Part shown: positions 4,870 through 6,369 of the stretch, in pieces
Layout of the letters: each line of letters starts with the position of its first letter
Position numbering within the stretch: position 1 is the stretch's first letter
DNA from: Rhodoferax sp.
GTDB lineage: Bacteria; Pseudomonadota; Gammaproteobacteria; Burkholderiales; Burkholderiaceae_C
Length of the DNA stretch: 6,369 nucleotides
Direction: 5' to 3'
Assembly: GCA_023231075.1 (NCBI GenBank)
Contig: JALNWC010000159.1
Location: 1-6,369 of the forward strand
The notes under the pieces: model-generated
What the model was told of the DNA's origin: nothing
The model's database searches: none
What the model saw: the letters and a program-made list of their open reading frames with translations, nothing else
Program-made: the position numbers and the translations under genes

Positions 4870-6369
4870 GTGAAACCCTTTCCCTGCGTCTTGTCGCTGC
4901 TCTGCGCACCACCGCACAGTCTTATGCCGCCGGTGACCAGGTGGCACCGTGTGTGGTGCTGTGGACCGACCCCGAGCGCTTGTGGCTGGGCGTAGTGCCG
5001 GCATTGCAGGCGCTGTTGCCGGAGCTGTTTGTTTTGGGTGCTTATGTGCCCGAACAGCGCACCGGTCCGGCGCTCTGGTTGCGTTGTATCGAGGCGCGCC
5101 TGGTGGGTGGTGCGCCAGAGGCAGGCATCACGCCAATCCTTTATCTGCCCGGCATCGGCCGCGAGCAGTTGCGCGCCGCTGAAGACGGCCCGCCCGAGCT
5201 GGCCGCGCTGGTGGAGTTGCAGTATCGCGGCGCAATGTGGCTGCATGTGAACGGCAAGGAGTGGACGCCATACGCCTTTCTGGTTTCCAAATACGGTGGG
5301 CTTGAGCTTGATGTGGCCAAGGACCAGGCCACGCTCGATGCGCTGGCGGGTGCCTTGCCCGCGTTGCTGGGGGAGCCGATGGCCCAGTTGCAGGGCCGGC
5401 GCCTGGATGCCGAGTTTTTCAATGGTCTGTTGGCGCCCGATGCCACCGGGCTGCTGCTGCGCTGGCTGGCCGAGCCAGAAGCCTTCAAAAAGAGTTGTTC
5501 CGATGCGCAGTGGAAGGCCTTTTGCCAACAGTGCAAGACCGACGCCAACTTTGACCCGGTCAAGGACGGCCCGCTCAAGGCTGCGGGCTTGCTTGCGGCG
5601 CGGGTGAATCACTGGGGCAAGGTCTGGCAGCGTTTTGCTGAGGCACCGGTCAACTACCCCGGCGTTGTGGAATGGCTGAAGCGGGCGGCACCCAAAGCCC
5701 CCGGCATGTTTGATTCTGCCGAGGTCTGGCCAAGCATCAACGAGAGCGAAGAGCGAGCTTTGCAGAACGCGCTGGAGGCACTGGCGGACCGCCCACAGAA
5801 CGAAGTGATTCGCGGCATTGCAGCGCTGGAAGCAGTACACGCAGACCGGCGCGCTTACCCCTGGCAAAAGCTGGGCTTGAGCCCGCTGGCGACGGCGCTG
5901 CAACCCCTGGCGCAATTGGCCGAGCTGTGCCGGACGGCACCCGGCGCGCCGACCCCCGAGGTGTACGCCGCCGCTTATGCCAGCGACGGCTGGCGCGTGG
6001 ATGCCGCCGCGCTGGCCACCATGGCGGCTTGTGGTTCGCCAGAGCAACACGGTGCGGTGCTGGGCACGCTGCGGGCCGTCTATTTGCCATGGCTGGAAAA
6101 CACCGCCCGCCACCTGCAACAACTCATTCACGCTGACGGGCAGACGGTTTCCCGGCGCGCCAAGCCTATCGAGCCAGCGCCGGGGCGGATGGTGGTGTTT
6201 GCTGATGGATTGCGGATGGATGTGGCTCAGCAGTTGGCTGCCAGACTGACGGCCGCAGGCATTGCGTCCACCCAGGACTGGGAATGGTCGGCCATACCTT
6301 CGGTGACGGCGACCGCCAAGCCGGCTGCCTCGCCAATGGCCGACCTGGTCACTGGCGGTGCTGGCGGTG
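4866..6369 (+). CDS. pglZ: BREX phosphatase-family protein PglZ, 5' part (continues beyond window)
   Basis: A frame open from the ATG at 4866 to the window end, giving 501 residues of a protein that in this family usually runs to about 800-950. The N-terminal region reads as PglZ (VLWTDPERLWLGVVPALQAL at 31-50, RTGPALWLRC at 65-74, ILYLPGIGREQLRA at 91-104, VELQYRGAMW at 116-125), with KVWQRFAEAPVNYPG at 252-266. The alkaline-phosphatase-superfamily PglZ domain begins near 440: VVFADGLRMDVA holds the probable metal ligand Asp447 and Arg450, and PSVTATAKPAASP at 478-490 includes Thr481, a likely nucleophile position. PglZ is a core BREX component; by recall this resembles the form named PglZ type B. 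The start is set by the ATGA overlap with the nuclease gene. No stop or frameshift is visible, so the gene appears intact as far as seen. Downstream BREX genes (brxL or brxD/brxHI) would lie outside the window. Confidence 0.88.
   Translation, partial: MSETLSLRLVAALRTTAQSYAAGDQVAPCVVLWTDPERLWLGVVPALQALLPELFVLGAYVPEQRTGPALWLRCIEARLVGGAPEAGITPILYLPGIGREQLRAAEDGPPELAALVELQYRGAMWLHVNGKEWTPYAFLVSKYGGLELDVAKDQATLDALAGALPALLGEPMAQLQGRRLDAEFFNGLLAPDATGLLLRWLAEPEAFKKSCSDAQWKAFCQQCKTDANFDPVKDGPLKAAGLLAARVNHWGKVWQRFAEAPVNYPGVVEWLKRAAPKAPGMFDSAEVWPSINESEERALQNALEALADRPQNEVIRGIAALEAVHADRRAYPWQKLGLSPLATALQPLAQLAELCRTAPGAPTPEVYAAAYASDGWRVDAAALATMAACGSPEQHGAVLGTLRAVYLPWLENTARHLQQLIHADGQTVSRRAKPIEPAPGRMVVFADGLRMDVAQQLAARLTAAGIASTQDWEWSAIPSVTATAKPAASPMADLVTGGAGG

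Noticed and set aside
4752..6131. 459-codon reverse-strand open frame opposite pglZ
   Set aside because: It lies antisense to the PglZ frame, which has clear family motifs; the reverse product is rich in Gly, Gln and Arg with no recognisable domain.

Overview
The window looks like a high-GC betaproteobacterial chromosome, most likely Burkholderiales and Comamonadaceae-like. This rests on the recognisable N-terminus of a methylcrotonoyl-CoA carboxylase beta subunit, an OruR/ArgR-like AraC regulator of the kind common in that order, and the codon use. It joins an ordinary metabolic region (1-1415) to an anti-phage BREX-type operon (1686-6369), with a scarred spacer between them (1412-1685).

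Left part: the start of a leucine-catabolism carboxylase gene (mccB) runs leftwards out of the window. An AraC-family regulator gene is divergent from it across a 132-base intergenic region. Immediately after the AraC stop codon, on the opposite strand, lie about 20 codons that read as the start of the potassium-uptake regulator gene trkA. The rest of trkA is absent, so this is a rearrangement scar.

Right part: four genes run rightwards as one tight operon, each joined to the next by an ATGA stop/start overlap. They are a BrxA-like protein, a 391-residue chimera, a DUF1016/YhcG-type PD-(D/E)XK nuclease, and a BREX PglZ phosphatase-family protein that runs off the window end. The chimera is the main discovery. 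Its first ~85 residues read as the N-terminus of BrxB (DUF1788), and from about residue 95 it reads as the C-terminal tail of a large PglX-type adenine methyltransferase. In a usual BREX locus the order is brxA, brxB, brxC, pglX, pglZ. The simplest explanation is one in-frame deletion that removed most of brxB, all of brxC and the catalytic part of pglX while leaving the reading frame and the overlaps intact.

What remains therefore lacks the BrxC ATPase and any methyltransferase motif, so standard BREX methylation and restriction cannot be encoded here unless those parts are supplied elsewhere. It is either a recently decayed BREX locus, an assembly join, or a reduced module (BrxA-like, chimera, YhcG nuclease, PglZ) with a new function. 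The sequence alone cannot decide between these. No RNA genes, CRISPR arrays, transposases or integrases were seen.
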